Source of the DNA: Duganella rivi
Lineage (GTDB): Bacteria; Pseudomonadota; Gammaproteobacteria; Burkholderiales; Burkholderiaceae_D
Assembly (NCBI RefSeq): GCF_009857435.1
Contig: NZ_WWCK01000005.1
Span: 682,001-746,000, forward strand
Direction: 5' to 3'
Length of the DNA: 64,000 nucleotides
Part shown: piece by piece, positions 1-9,249 of the stretch
Layout of the letters: each line of letters starts with the position of its first letter
How positions within the stretch are numbered: the stretch's first letter is position 1
The notes under the pieces: model-generated
What the model was told of the DNA's origin: nothing
The model's input: the letters and a program-made list of their open reading frames with translations, nothing else
Databases searched by the model: none
Position numbers and translations under genes: made by a program

Positions 1-398
1 CCGGTTTCCATCAGGTGCTTGGCGATCAGGTACGGTGCGCCCGATTGCGCGTGGCGCACCACGAACATATCGGCGTGCATGGCGGCCAGGTTGTCGATGG
101 TGTCCAGCAGCGATTCGCCCTTGCTGGTCGAGGAAGCCTGGATGTTCAGGTTGATGACGTCGGCCGACAAACGCTTGGCGGCAATCTCAAAAGTCGTACG
201 CGTGCGGGTCGAGTTCTCGAAGAACAGGTTGAACACCGATTTGCCGCGCATCAGCGGCACTTTCTTCACATCGCGGTCGGAGATGCCGACGAACGACGAG
301 GCGGTGTCCAGGATGTGATTGAGGATGCCCTTCGGCAGGCCCTCGATCGACAGCAAGTGCTGAAGCTCGCCGTGTTTATTCAGTTGCGGATTAAGCAT
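1..398 (-). CDS. pyrB: Aspartate carbamoyltransferase catalytic chain, C-terminus beyond window
   Basis: The first about 132 codons are visible, reading from an ATG at 398 toward the window edge; the rest lies outside. The product joins carbamoyl phosphate to aspartate, the committed step of pyrimidine synthesis in the cytoplasm. The visible part holds the carbamoyl-phosphate motif STRTRTTFE, preceded by [13 protein letters not shown], and continues with [20 protein letters not shown], which is the ATCase rather than the OTCase pattern. It lies 16 bases after pyrR on the same strand, in the yqgE-ruvX-pyrR-pyrB order seen in many beta- and gammaproteobacteria. Identification is firm; length and C-terminus cannot be judged. 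Confidence 0.95.
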   Translation of the reverse strand, partial: MLNPQLNKHGELQHLLSIEGLPKGILNHILDTASSFVGISDRDVKKVPLMRGKSVFNLFFENSTRTRTTFEIAAKRLSADVINLNIQASSTSKGESLLDTIDNLAAMHADMFVVRHAQSGAPYLIAKHLMET

Positions 399-414
399 AG
401 TTTTGGTCGAAGCG

Positions 415-924
415 TTATTCGATAGTTAGCGTAAATTTTCCATCATCGGCGCGTTTCAGCACCAGCGCCTGTCCCTTCGGCACCGCCACATGACGGGCAA
501 CGAAGTCCGCTGCCACCGGCAGCTGGCGTTCGCCGCGATCGACCAGCGCGGCCAGCATGATGCGTGCCGGGCGGCCGTAGTCGAACAACTCGTTGATGGC
601 GGCGCGGGTGGTGCGGCCGGTGTACAGCACGTCGTCCACCAGCAGGATGTTGGCGGCCGCCACGTCGAAGGTGATGTTGGTCGGCTTCACGTCCGCAGGC
701 AGGCCCTTCTTGGCGTAGTCGTCGCGGTAGAAGGACACGTCCAGCACGCCGCAGCGGGCCGACAGGCCAAGATCGGCCGCGAGGCGCTCGGCGATCCATG
801 CGCCGCCGGAGTGGATGCCGACAATCGCGACATCGGGCACGCCGGCCAGGCCGGCTTTCACGTCGGCCAGCAGCTGTGCGTACAGCGCCTCGGCATCGAG
901 TTGGTTGGGATTGAGAGTAGACAT
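415..924 (-). CDS. pyrR: PyrR bifunctional regulator / uracil phosphoribosyltransferase
   Basis: A 169-residue phosphoribosyltransferase-fold protein. The PRPP-binding motif [14 protein letters not shown] sits near residues 96-109, and the C-terminal [22 protein letters not shown] ending is typical of PyrR. PyrR converts uracil plus PRPP to UMP; in Firmicutes it also binds pyr mRNA, but that role is unproven in proteobacteria. The ATG at 924 is chosen. A TTG at 930 is in frame and would overlap ruvX by four bases, but the ATG lies just 2 bases after the ruvX stop and gives the usual MSTL-type start. The gene is sandwiched between ruvX and pyrB, which suggests co-transcription. Confidence 0.93.
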   Translation of the reverse strand: MSTLNPNQLDAEALYAQLLADVKAGLAGVPDVAIVGIHSGGAWIAERLAADLGLSARCGVLDVSFYRDDYAKKGLPADVKPTNITFDVAAANILLVDDVLYTGRTTRAAINELFDYGRPARIMLAALVDRGERQLPVAADFVARHVAVPKGQALVLKRADDGKFTLTIE

Positions 925-926
925 GA

Positions 927-1316
927 TCAAAGCGAATCGAAGTATTGTTGCAAGATGATGGCGGCGGCGCGGTCATCGATGACCTCGCCGCGCTTGGCCG
1001 AAATCACGGCAGAGGAATAGCGCTCATCGACCAGTTCCACTGCCAGGTTGAAGCGGCCGTTCAATTGGTTAGCAAAACGGCGCGCCCGCGCCGTCATTTC
1101 ATGTTCATTGCCATCCGGGTGCATGGGCAGGCCGACCACCAGCCGGGCCGGCGTCCATTCGTCCAGCAGCTTCTGGATATCAGCAAACCGCGTGGCGTTG
1201 TCCTCGGCCTTGATGACCTTCAGCGGTTCCGCCTGCCGCAGCATGGTGTTACCGATCGCCACGCCAATTCGTTTAATGCCGAAATCGAAAGCAAGAATGG
1301 TGTCGATACCGCTCAT
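927..1316 (-). CDS. ruvX: RuvX/YqgF Holliday-junction resolvase-like nuclease
   Basis: A 129-residue RNase H-fold protein of the YqgF/RuvX family, proposed to act as a Holliday-junction resolvase and linked experimentally in E. coli to 16S rRNA processing. Motifs are in order: AFDFGIKRIGVA (catalytic Asp11), VVGLPMHPDG, VDERYSS and IDDRAAAIILQQYF (last acidic residue). Length matches the family. The ATG at 1316 directly abuts the TAA stop of yqgE, and the TGA stop is 2 bases from pyrR, so the four genes look like one transcript. Confidence 0.94.
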   Translation of the reverse strand: MSGIDTILAFDFGIKRIGVAIGNTMLRQAEPLKVIKAEDNATRFADIQKLLDEWTPARLVVGLPMHPDGNEHEMTARARRFANQLNGRFNLAVELVDERYSSAVISAKRGEVIDDRAAAIILQQYFDSL

Positions 1317-1970
1317 TTACGCGTGGCCCGCCTCGGAAGTCAGCATCAGCGGGTCGATGCCCAGCAGGCGCATGGCGGCGGTGTAGCGGTCTTCGATCGG
1401 CATGTTGAACAGAATCTCGGGATCGGCGCCGACAGTCAGCCAGCCGTTGCGGCTGATTTCTTCTTCCAGCTGGCCCGGGCTCCAGCCCGAGTAGCCGATC
1501 GACACCAGCATTTGCGGCGGGCCTTCGCCGGCAGCCACCGCTTCCAGCACGTCGATGGAGGTGGTGAAGGCCACGTCCTTGGTCACCGTCAGCGAGGACG
1601 AGTAGCGGTGGCCGGGCGTGTGCAGCACGAAGCCGCGGTCGTCCTGCACCGGGCCGCCGAACATGATCGGCTTGTCGTCGTGCCCTTCCAGGCCGTGATC
1701 GACCTTGAGGTCGATGCGCTCGAACAAGGTGTGCATGGTCATGTCGGTCGGCTTGTTGATAACAACGCCGAGCACGCCATTTTCGTTGTGTTCGCAAACA
1801 TACACCACCGTGCCGCCGAAAACCGGATCTTGCATGGATGGCATTGCAATGAGGAAATGATTTGCCAGGTTCAGCGTGCTTTCGGCAGCGCCAAATGGCT
1901 CCAGGGGATCACCGGCGTCTTGCATCATGCCGGGAACAGGTAGAGTTTTGCTTATTTTGCTCTTCTTCAT
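1317..1970 (-). CDS. yqgE: YqgE/AlgH family protein
   Basis: A 217-residue UPF0301 (YqgE/AlgH) protein. Recognisable segments are LANHFLIAMPSMQDPVFGGT, VVYVCEHNENGVLGVVINKP, MFGGPVQDDRGFVLH and IGYSGWSPGQLEEEI. Molecular function is not established for the family; AlgH was described as affecting alginate expression in Pseudomonas. The ATG at 1970 is chosen because it is preceded by AGAGAG about 9 bases upstream; a 25-residue N-terminal extension to 2045 is low-quality sequence in the divergent promoter region shared with the photolyase. Its stop codon directly abuts the ruvX start. Confidence 0.92.
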   Translation of the reverse strand: MKKSKISKTLPVPGMMQDAGDPLEPFGAAESTLNLANHFLIAMPSMQDPVFGGTVVYVCEHNENGVLGVVINKPTDMTMHTLFERIDLKVDHGLEGHDDKPIMFGGPVQDDRGFVLHTPGHRYSSSLTVTKDVAFTTSIDVLEAVAAGEGPPQMLVSIGYSGWSPGQLEEEISRNGWLTVGADPEILFNMPIEDRYTAAMRLLGIDPLMLTSEAGHA

Positions 1971-2122
1971 ACAAGTTGCTCTCTCTGCTGGGTGCGTGTT
2001 CTCTCTGTGCTGCTGACAATTACTGTAGTATCGCGCGGCTAGCAACTCTGTTTAACCCATAGTTTACACTGAATTGAGGGCACAGCTACGATTGCGACCC
2101 TCACAAGCTTGATACAAACCGA

Positions 2123-3571
2123 ATGAAACTAACTTCTTCCCTCGTCTGGCTGCGCCGCGACCTGCGCGTTTTCGACCATGTGGCCCTGCAGCAGGCCCTA
2201 CTGGCAAGCGAGAAGGTGTATTGCGTTTTTGTCTACGACACCACCATTCTGGATCTCTTGCCGCGCCGCGACCGCCGGGTCGACTTCATCCACGCCAGCA
2301 TTGCCGAGGTAGCGGCGGAGCTGGAACAGCTGGGCGGCCACCTGATCGTGCGGCACGGCGATCCCCTGCAAGAGATTCCGGCGCTGGCCGCAGAACTGGG
2401 CGTGCAGGCGGTGTTCTGCAACCACGATTATGAACCGCAAGCGATGGAGCGTGACGCCACGGTGGAAAGCACCCTGCAAGCGGCCGGGCGCAAGTTCTAC
2501 AGCTACAAGGATCAGGTGATTTTTGAGCGCAGCGAGGTGCTGTCGCAAACCGGCGGCGTGTTCTCGGTGTTCACGCCCTACAAAAACGCGTGGCTGAAGA
2601 AGCTGGCGGCCGATCCGTCGGTGCTGGCGCCGTACAACATCGAGCCGCATGCGGCGCGCCTGGCGCCGCCGCCCGCCTCTTTGCCACCGCTGCCGACGCT
2701 GGCCGATCTTGGTTTCGAGCCGAGCAATCTGGCTGAATTGAAAATCCCGACTGGCATGTCGGGCGCAGCGCAATTGTTTGAAGATTTCGTATCGCGCATG
2801 GCCGACTACAACGTGGCGCGCGATTTCCCTGCGGTGAAGGGGCCTTCGTACTTGTCGGTGCACTTCCGCTTTGGCACGCTGTCGGTGCGCCACATGGTGC
2901 GCACGGTGCTGGATATGCAGGAGCGCGGCGCCGGCGGCGAAGGCGCGGCCGTGTGGCTGTCGGAACTGATCTGGCGCGAGTTTTACGCCATGATCTTGTA
3001 TCACCATCCGCACGTGGTGAATGCTTCGTTCAAGCCCGCCTACGATGCGATTGAATGGGAAACCGGGCCTGAGGCCGACGAAGCGTTTGCCGCATGGTGC
3101 GAAGGCCGCACCGGTTATCCGCTGGTGGATGCGGCCATGCTGCAACTGAACCAGACCGGCTATATGCACAATCGCCTGCGCATGGTAACGGCATGCTTCC
3201 TGATTAAAGACCTGGGCATCGACTGGCGGCGCGGCGAGGCTTACTTCGCGCTGCATCTGAATGACTTTGATCTGGCGTCCAACAACGGCGGCTGGCAGTG
3301 GGCGTCGTCCTCGGGTTGCGATGCGCAGCCTTACTTCCGCATCTTCAATCCGATTACGCAGTCGGAGAAGTTTGACGGCGAAGGGAAATTCATCCGCCGC
3401 TACCTGCCTCAGTTGAAACAGCTAAGCAACAAGGAAATCCACGCGCCATGGCTGGCGCCGCGCATGCTGGCGCCGGACTACTGGCCGCCGATCGTGATGC
3501 ACGACGAAGCGCGCAAGCTCACGCTTGAACGCTACGAAGTGGTGAAGAAAACCCCGACTGAAGGGGTCTGA
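2123..3571 (+). CDS. phr: Class I deoxyribodipyrimidine photolyase
   Basis: A 482-residue cryptochrome/photolyase protein that should repair UV-induced cyclobutane pyrimidine dimers with blue light, using FADH- and an antenna pigment. The N-terminal alpha/beta antenna domain starts SSLVWLRRDLRVFDHVAL; the C-terminal FAD domain carries LSELIWREFYAMIL, GYMHNRLRMVTACFL, HLNDFDLASNNGGWQWASS and GCDAQPYFRIFNP, all hallmark segments. Start ATG at 2123, divergent from yqgE. Oddly, the TGA stop and the last codons lie inside a GGGGTC-TGA-CCCC palindrome shared with other intergenic sites, so the extreme C-terminus (TEGV) appears to be repeat-derived. Confidence 0.96.
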   Translation: MKLTSSLVWLRRDLRVFDHVALQQALLASEKVYCVFVYDTTILDLLPRRDRRVDFIHASIAEVAAELEQLGGHLIVRHGDPLQEIPALAAELGVQAVFCNHDYEPQAMERDATVESTLQAAGRKFYSYKDQVIFERSEVLSQTGGVFSVFTPYKNAWLKKLAADPSVLAPYNIEPHAARLAPPPASLPPLPTLADLGFEPSNLAELKIPTGMSGAAQLFEDFVSRMADYNVARDFPAVKGPSYLSVHFRFGTLSVRHMVRTVLDMQERGAGGEGAAVWLSELIWREFYAMILYHHPHVVNASFKPAYDAIEWETGPEADEAFAAWCEGRTGYPLVDAAMLQLNQTGYMHNRLRMVTACFLIKDLGIDWRRGEAYFALHLNDFDLASNNGGWQWASSSGCDAQPYFRIFNPITQSEKFDGEGKFIRRYLPQLKQLSNKEIHAPWLAPRMLAPDYWPPIVMHDEARKLTLERYEVVKKTPTEGV

Positions 3572-3598
3572 CCCCGGCCGCAGCGGTGTGCGGGTTAC
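3563..3598 (-). repeat. Palindromic intergenic repeat, copy A (overlaps phr stop)
   Basis: The 13-base palindrome GGGGTCTGACCCC (3563-3575) is followed by GGCCGCAGCGGTGTGCGGGTTAC. The reverse complement matches the repeat at 39888-39921 with about 3 differences in 34 bases. It fills most of the 44-base gap between convergent phr and chpA and contains the phr stop codon. It could act as a bidirectional terminator-like hairpin or be a REP-type element; no REP-associated transposase is in the window. Confidence 0.8.
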
Positions 3599-3615
3599 AA
3601 CGGTGCCGCGAGCTA

Positions 3616-6600
3616 CTACTGCGCGAGTAAGCCGCGGATCGCCTCAAGCAAAACGTCTTCTTGGTAGGGTTTGCCAAAGTACGCATTTACCCCCAACTCC
3701 AGCGCCACGTTGCGGTGCTTGTCGGCGCTGCGCGAGGTGATCATGATGATCGGGATGTCTTTTGTGCGCTCGTCGCTGCGCACATTGCGTGTGAGGTCAA
3801 AACCATCCATGCGCGGCATCTCGATATCGACCAGCATCAGCTCCGGCCGCGTTTCTTGCAACTGCCCGAGCGCGTCCACGCCGTCTTTCGCCAGCAGCAC
3901 GCGGTAGCCTTCGCGCTCCAGCAAGCGCTGAGTGACGCGGCGCACGGTCAGCGAATCATCCACCACCATGATGGCGCGGCCCAGCGCCGCTTGCGCCACG
4001 CTGGCTGCCGGACTATCGGCTGCCGCCTGCGCGTACAGCGCCTTCACTTCCGGGTGATGCGCCAAGTGCTGCGCCAGCGCCACCGGGTTCAGAATCAGCA
4101 CGATGTCGCCGCTGCCCAGCACCGTCGCTCCCGCAATCCCCACCATGCGCGACAACTGCGGGCCGATGTTTTTGATGACTACCTCGCGGTTGCCCAGTAC
4201 TTCATCGACCTGAATCGCCAGCCGGTCATTGCCGTTCTTGAGCATCATCACCGGCGATGAGCGCTGCGCCTGCGGTTGCGCGGCGTCGCCCAACAGCGTT
4301 GGCAGGTACTGCATGCCGTTGCTGCGCGCTTCGGCCAGCGCGGCTTCTTTCATTTGCAGCACTTGTTCGACCAAGATGGCCGGCAGTGCATAAGTTTTTC
4401 CGCCTGCGGCCACCACCACAACCTGCGTCACAGCCAGCGTCAATGGCAGGCGGATGGTGAAGCGCGAACCTTTGCCAGGTTCCGAGTAGAGGTCTACGCG
4501 GCCGCCCAGCGATTGCGCTTCCGACTGCACCACGTCCATGCCGACGCCGCGTCCCGATAGTTCGGTCAGCGCTTCGGCGGTGGAGAAGCCCGGTTCGAAA
4601 ATCAGGTCGGCGATTTGCTCGTCGGTGGCTTGCTCGTCTTGATCCATCAGGCCGACGCTGATGGCCTTGGCCTTGATGCGGTCTAGATCGAGACCGCCGC
4701 CGTCGTCGCTAAAGGCGATCACCACCTCGTTGCCCTCTTGCGCCACTTGCACCAGCAGTTCGCCGGTTTCGTTTTTACCGGCGGCGGTGCGGGCGTCGCG
4801 CGATTCCACGCCGTGGGCGATGGCGTTGCGCAGCAGGTGTTCGAACGGTGCGGCCATGCGTTCGAGGACGCTGCGGTCGAGTTCTACGTTGCTGCCCCGG
4901 ATGTCGAGGTTGACGCGCTTGTCCACGTCTTTCGCGCTTTGGCGGGCGACGCGGAACAGGCGCTCGGAGATGCTGGCAAATGGCACCATGCGCACGCGCA
5001 TCAGGTCACGTTGCAGGTCGCGCGTGAGGCGGGCTTGCTGCGTCAGGTCGGCGTGGGCGTTGTCGACGCTGCGGGTCAGGCTTTCGTGGAAGCTGGCCAC
5101 ATCGTTGACGCTTTCGGCCATCATGCGGGTGAGTTCCTGCAGGCGCGTGAAGCGGTCGAATTCCAGCGGGTCGAATTCGCGTTCGCTGGAGATGGCCATG
5201 CGCGAGGCGATTTGCGATTCGGCTTGCATTTCCACTTCGCGCAACTGGCGGCGCAAGCGGGCGAGGTTGTCGGAGAAGTCGGCCAGCGAGTTACGCAGTG
5301 TTTCAACTTCGTTTTCCAGCTTGGAGCGGGAGATCGAGACTTCGCCGGCTTGGGTTACCAGTCGGTCGAGGATGTCGGCACGGACGCGGACTAGTGGCGC
5401 TTTGACGCCGGCGTGCTGGTCGTCTACCGGCGGCTGGCCGGTTGGCGATGCGGTGGCTGCGCCGGCGCCTTGGGCGGGATCGCTGGCTGGCGAGAGCTGA
5501 CTGGCGCCGCCGGTCTGGGTGGTGATGCTGTCGGCTGTGTCGGCGACGGCGGCTGCTTGTGCTGTTTCTGGATTTTGCAGTTGCTCGAACAGGAGCAGTG
5601 CGTGGTCGTAGTGGGCCAGCAGTTCATCGAAGGCATGCGGCGTGACCAAGCCGGCATGCACCATGTTTTCGATGTGGGTTTCGATTTCGTGGCAGTGCTG
5701 GCCGAGGCGCATCGCGCCGGCCATGCGCGCGCTGCCTTTTACGGTGTGCAGAAGGCGCAGCAGGCTTTGGGCGTGGGTGCTGTCGGTGGGCGTGTGCTGC
5801 CATGCACGCAGCGCTTCACCCACTTGCGGCAGCAGGTCGGCGCCTTCTTCGAGGAAGACTGGCAGCAGATCGGCGTCTAGTTCGTCGTTAAAGAGAGCGG
5901 GTGCGGCGGTGATGAGTTGCGATTCCGCTGGTGCCAGCGCGATGACTTCGGCGTCTGATTCCAAGAGCGGTTCGGCAGCGAAAGGCGCTGGCTCCTCGAT
6001 TGGCGCGACTTCGGCGGCGACGGGCTGCGGCTCGTCGTCGGCTGGTTGCTCGGTGATGGGCGCGGGAGCAGGAGCTGGTTCTGGAGCTGGTTCTGGAGCC
6101 GGCGCTGGGGCGAGCGGTTCGGCGATTTTTAGCGGCGGCTCGGCGAAGGCGTCGTCGAAGGCGGCGTTGAATAGGTCGTCGATGCCGTCGTCAACGTGCA
6201 CTTCCGGCTTTTTCTTCGACGGCGGCGCGACCGGCGCTTCGGACTCCGGCACAGTGCCGCTGATGGCGTTGTAGGTTTCGCGGAACAACTGATCGAGCGG
6301 CGATTCCTGTTCCACTGGCGGCGTGTTCAAGCCGTCCATGGTTTCCGCCACCAAGTCGTCCAGGCGCGATTCGATCTCGTTGCTGGCTGCTGGTGGCGTG
6401 ATCATCAGCTCATCGCGCAGCGTTTGCAATGCGCCGATCAACTCCGGCTGCGCTGGCGACAGCTCGCCCGCTGCGAAGCTTTGCAGCATCTGGCGAATGC
6501 GCTGGACGGTGAAGTCCAGCAGATCGTGCTGCGCTTGATCCAGATGCGGTGCTGGCGGCAGCAAGACCTCCAGCGTGCCTTCCAGCGCCAGCGCCAGTTC

Positions 6601-9234
6601 GCGCAGGGCTTTGAAACCGACCGTGCCCGAGGTGCCGGCCAGCGTGTGCGACGCGGCCAGTGCGTCAGGATTCACCGGGCGACGCGGCTCGTGGCGCCAT
6701 TCGCCGAAGTCTGTTTCCAGCTTGCGTACCAGGTCGTCGGATTCGTGCAGGTAGATGTTGTACAGCGGCAGAGGGATTTCCATGCCGCCGATCAGCTTCA
6801 CGTTGTCGTCGCGCGGGACGGTCGGCGTGATGGTCGGGAATTCGATGACGTTGCCGTGTGCGACGAGTGACGGCAGGGCCGGTGCGGACGCAGGCGGCTC
6901 GTCGTCTACGTCGGCTTGCAGTGAAGGCGTTTCGACGGCCTCGCCGTCAGCGGCAAGATCGGCGCCAGACGGCGCGTCAGCGGGCGGCGCCGTGGCGGAT
7001 TGCGTCGTCGGCGCGATGGCGGCGAGGTTTGGTTCGTCGCCGGCGGCGGTGGCTTGGGCGGCGGCGATGAGGGCTTCGGCGTTGCGGGTCGAAACGCCTG
7101 TAGCGACTAGCTCCGCTACCCATGCGCTCATTTCCTGCTCGGCGCCGTTCAGCAGTTCAAACAACGCATCGGTGGCCGGACGCTGCTCCGCCAGCCACAC
7201 GTTCATCACCTTCTCAATCGCGTGGGCCGCATCGGCAAACTGGTTCAATCCCACCATGCGCCCACTGCCCTTCAGCGTGTGGAAGGAGCGCCGCAGCATG
7301 GTCAAGTTCTCTTCAGTGCGCGGCAACGGCAAGGTGCTGCCGACAAACTCCAGTACTTCCTTCGCCTCGGAGATGAAGATCTCCAGCAGTTCCTCCTCCA
7401 CCGCAGCATCGCTGGCGGCAGGCGGCGGTGCTGCGGCCGGAATGGACACAGGCGCCGGCGCGGGCACCTGCTCTTCCAGCACCGGTATCGACTCCGATCC
7501 CGCCATCTTCTTGAACGGCACCGAACGGAAGCTGCCCTGCGCCGCATCGAACGCAAACCGCTCACGCGCACCAGCCGCGTTCTGCGCCAGCATGTCAACA
7601 AAGAAGCCCAGCGCACCAACGTTCTGCGCGATGTCATCCAGCGCCTTCGGCTCGTGCGATGGATCGCCTTCACCACGCGCCAATGCCTGCACAGCGCCCT
7701 TCACGTGCTGGGCCGCGTGCATTGCGTCCTCCTGATCCAGCACGGACAAGGCGCCCTGCAGTTGATGCAGCACCGGATCGAGCTCCAGCAGCGATGGGCG
7801 TTTGGACGGATCGGCGTAGTAATCGTCCAGCACCTTCTCTACTTGGCGCAGGCCGGTTTTCATTTCCATCGCCAGCGCGACAACGGTATCGTCCTGCTGC
7901 ATCTGGTGCGCGAGGCCTTTTTGCCATTGGGCCGGCTCGGGTGGCGTTTCGCCGGAGACCAGCGCCAGCAAACGTGCGCCTATCGTGTCTGCATGTGCAG
8001 CGAAATCGTCAGGTAGGTGGCGGACGTGTTGCAGGCCGTGCTCCGCGAACAGCAAGGCGGTGGCCATCTCCAATGCCAGTTCTTCGCTGCGGCCGGCGGA
8101 AACGGCTTTGCGCGCGACGTCGGCCAGTTGACGCAGCAAGGCGCTTAGGGCATGCAGGTTGAGTTTCTCGCATTCGGCGGCGGTGTCGTGCAGTGCAGCG
8201 TTGAAGGCGGCGTCCAGGTCGGGATCGATTTCGGCGTTGGCGAGGCGGTCCCAGTTTGCCTTGGCCTGCACGATGCCGGCCTTGGCGCGTTCCAGTGCCT
8301 CGACGTCGATTTGGCCGTAGCGGCGCGTTTCGTAGTCTTGCGGCGCTAGACCGTCCAATGCGAACGCGGTGCGGACTTGCTGCACCGTCGGCGATGCGGA
8401 ATCCACACCCGCAGTGGCGATGAAGAACAAGGCGTCGCGCAGCATGGCGTCCGGCTGCGCGGCCGTGCCTTGGCTCAGGCGGCGGATTTGCAGGTTGATG
8501 AGGCCAAACAGCTGTTTGACGTATAGGCCGCCGGGCAGCTGGCCGCCGGCCACCAGTTCGGCAAAGGCTTGCATCGCCAGCCAGAAGGCGCGCGCCTGGC
8601 CGTCCTGCTGCGCGTCAGCCACCAGTTTGATGGCGTCCAGCAGCGCGCCAGCATCGCCCGTGCCTTTCAAATAAGGCAGCAACGCGCGCTCGAAGCGCTG
8701 GCGCAAGGCGGCGTAGTCAGGCGCGGCATCGGTTGGCGCGGCATCGGCCAGCGGCAAGCTCACAGGCTGCGACAAATCGGGATAGAACAAATCGGCCGGA
8801 TGGATGCGCTCCGTGCCCATCATCTCCTGCACCGCGCGGTAATACGGGAACAGTTTGGCCGGCTGCGACGGCGCGCCGCCCAACAGCGCCTCCAAATACT
8901 CGACCAGCGCCTGATACAGCTGGGCCACAGTCTGCACATGATCGGTACTGCACTTCAGCGTGCCGGCCTTGAAGCGGTCGAGCGCCGCCTCGGCCACCTC
9001 GGTCATCAGGCTCACGCCCTCCACGTCCACCATCTGCAACGCGCCGTGCGCCTGATGCAAATGCGACTTCGCATGTTGCAGCTGCGTGGCCTGATCTTCC
9101 GGCGCCCGTCCGCCCGCCTCAAACAGCGCGGTGCGCGAACGTGCCAGCGACTCGCGGATTTCCACCATCACCCACGACAAGGGCCCGGTGTCGAACTGCG
9201 ATTGCTGTGGAGTCGAAAAATCAGTTGTGGTCAT
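3616..9234 (-). CDS. chpA: Pil-Chp hybrid chemotaxis kinase (ChpA/PilL) with multiple Hpt domains and a receiver
   Basis: A 1,872-residue CheA-type kinase of the Pil-Chp system that controls type IV pilus twitching and surface sensing. Domains in order: an N-terminal Hpt-like helix bundle with His60/His63; an Hpt with FHTLKGSGRMVG (His652); an Hpt with SHTLAGTSGTVG (His863); Pro/Ala/Glu-rich linkers; an Hpt with LHTVKGSARMAG (His1163); a dimerisation helix near 1270; an HATPase with NAIAHGVESRDAR (N box near 1470), FSDDGGGLDL and GRGVGMDVV (near 1563); a CheW-like domain; and a C-terminal receiver with MVVDDS and phospho-acceptor Asp1803 (LVDIEMP). The Pseudomonas homologue is longer with more Hpt units. 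It follows pilJ after 15 bases. It shares a convergent gap with phr that contains a palindromic repeat. Confidence 0.95.
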   Translation of the reverse strand: MTTTDFSTPQQSQFDTGPLSWVMVEIRESLARSRTALFEAGGRAPEDQATQLQHAKSHLHQAHGALQMVDVEGVSLMTEVAEAALDRFKAGTLKCSTDHVQTVAQLYQALVEYLEALLGGAPSQPAKLFPYYRAVQEMMGTERIHPADLFYPDLSQPVSLPLADAAPTDAAPDYAALRQRFERALLPYLKGTGDAGALLDAIKLVADAQQDGQARAFWLAMQAFAELVAGGQLPGGLYVKQLFGLINLQIRRLSQGTAAQPDAMLRDALFFIATAGVDSASPTVQQVRTAFALDGLAPQDYETRRYGQIDVEALERAKAGIVQAKANWDRLANAEIDPDLDAAFNAALHDTAAECEKLNLHALSALLRQLADVARKAVSAGRSEELALEMATALLFAEHGLQHVRHLPDDFAAHADTIGARLLALVSGETPPEPAQWQKGLAHQMQQDDTVVALAMEMKTGLRQVEKVLDDYYADPSKRPSLLELDPVLHQLQGALSVLDQEDAMHAAQHVKGAVQALARGEGDPSHEPKALDDIAQNVGALGFFVDMLAQNAAGARERFAFDAAQGSFRSVPFKKMAGSESIPVLEEQVPAPAPVSIPAAAPPPAASDAAVEEELLEIFISEAKEVLEFVGSTLPLPRTEENLTMLRRSFHTLKGSGRMVGLNQFADAAHAIEKVMNVWLAEQRPATDALFELLNGAEQEMSAWVAELVATGVSTRNAEALIAAAQATAAGDEPNLAAIAPTTQSATAPPADAPSGADLAADGEAVETPSLQADVDDEPPASAPALPSLVAHGNVIEFPTITPTVPRDDNVKLIGGMEIPLPLYNIYLHESDDLVRKLETDFGEWRHEPRRPVNPDALAASHTLAGTSGTVGFKALRELALALEGTLEVLLPPAPHLDQAQHDLLDFTVQRIRQMLQSFAAGELSPAQPELIGALQTLRDELMITPPAASNEIESRLDDLVAETMDGLNTPPVEQESPLDQLFRETYNAISGTVPESEAPVAPPSKKKPEVHVDDGIDDLFNAAFDDAFAEPPLKIAEPLAPAPAPEPAPEPAPAPAPITEQPADDEPQPVAAEVAPIEEPAPFAAEPLLESDAEVIALAPAESQLITAAPALFNDELDADLLPVFLEEGADLLPQVGEALRAWQHTPTDSTHAQSLLRLLHTVKGSARMAGAMRLGQHCHEIETHIENMVHAGLVTPHAFDELLAHYDHALLLFEQLQNPETAQAAAVADTADSITTQTGGASQLSPASDPAQGAGAATASPTGQPPVDDQHAGVKAPLVRVRADILDRLVTQAGEVSISRSKLENEVETLRNSLADFSDNLARLRRQLREVEMQAESQIASRMAISSEREFDPLEFDRFTRLQELTRMMAESVNDVASFHESLTRSVDNAHADLTQQARLTRDLQRDLMRVRMVPFASISERLFRVARQSAKDVDKRVNLDIRGSNVELDRSVLERMAAPFEHLLRNAIAHGVESRDARTAAGKNETGELLVQVAQEGNEVVIAFSDDGGGLDLDRIKAKAISVGLMDQDEQATDEQIADLIFEPGFSTAEALTELSGRGVGMDVVQSEAQSLGGRVDLYSEPGKGSRFTIRLPLTLAVTQVVVVAAGGKTYALPAILVEQVLQMKEAALAEARSNGMQYLPTLLGDAAQPQAQRSSPVMMLKNGNDRLAIQVDEVLGNREVVIKNIGPQLSRMVGIAGATVLGSGDIVLILNPVALAQHLAHHPEVKALYAQAAADSPAASVAQAALGRAIMVVDDSLTVRRVTQRLLEREGYRVLLAKDGVDALGQLQETRPELMLVDIEMPRMDGFDLTRNVRSDERTKDIPIIMITSRSADKHRNVALELGVNAYFGKPYQEDVLLEAIRGLLAQ

Positions 9235-9249
9235 GCTTTATCTCGGTCT

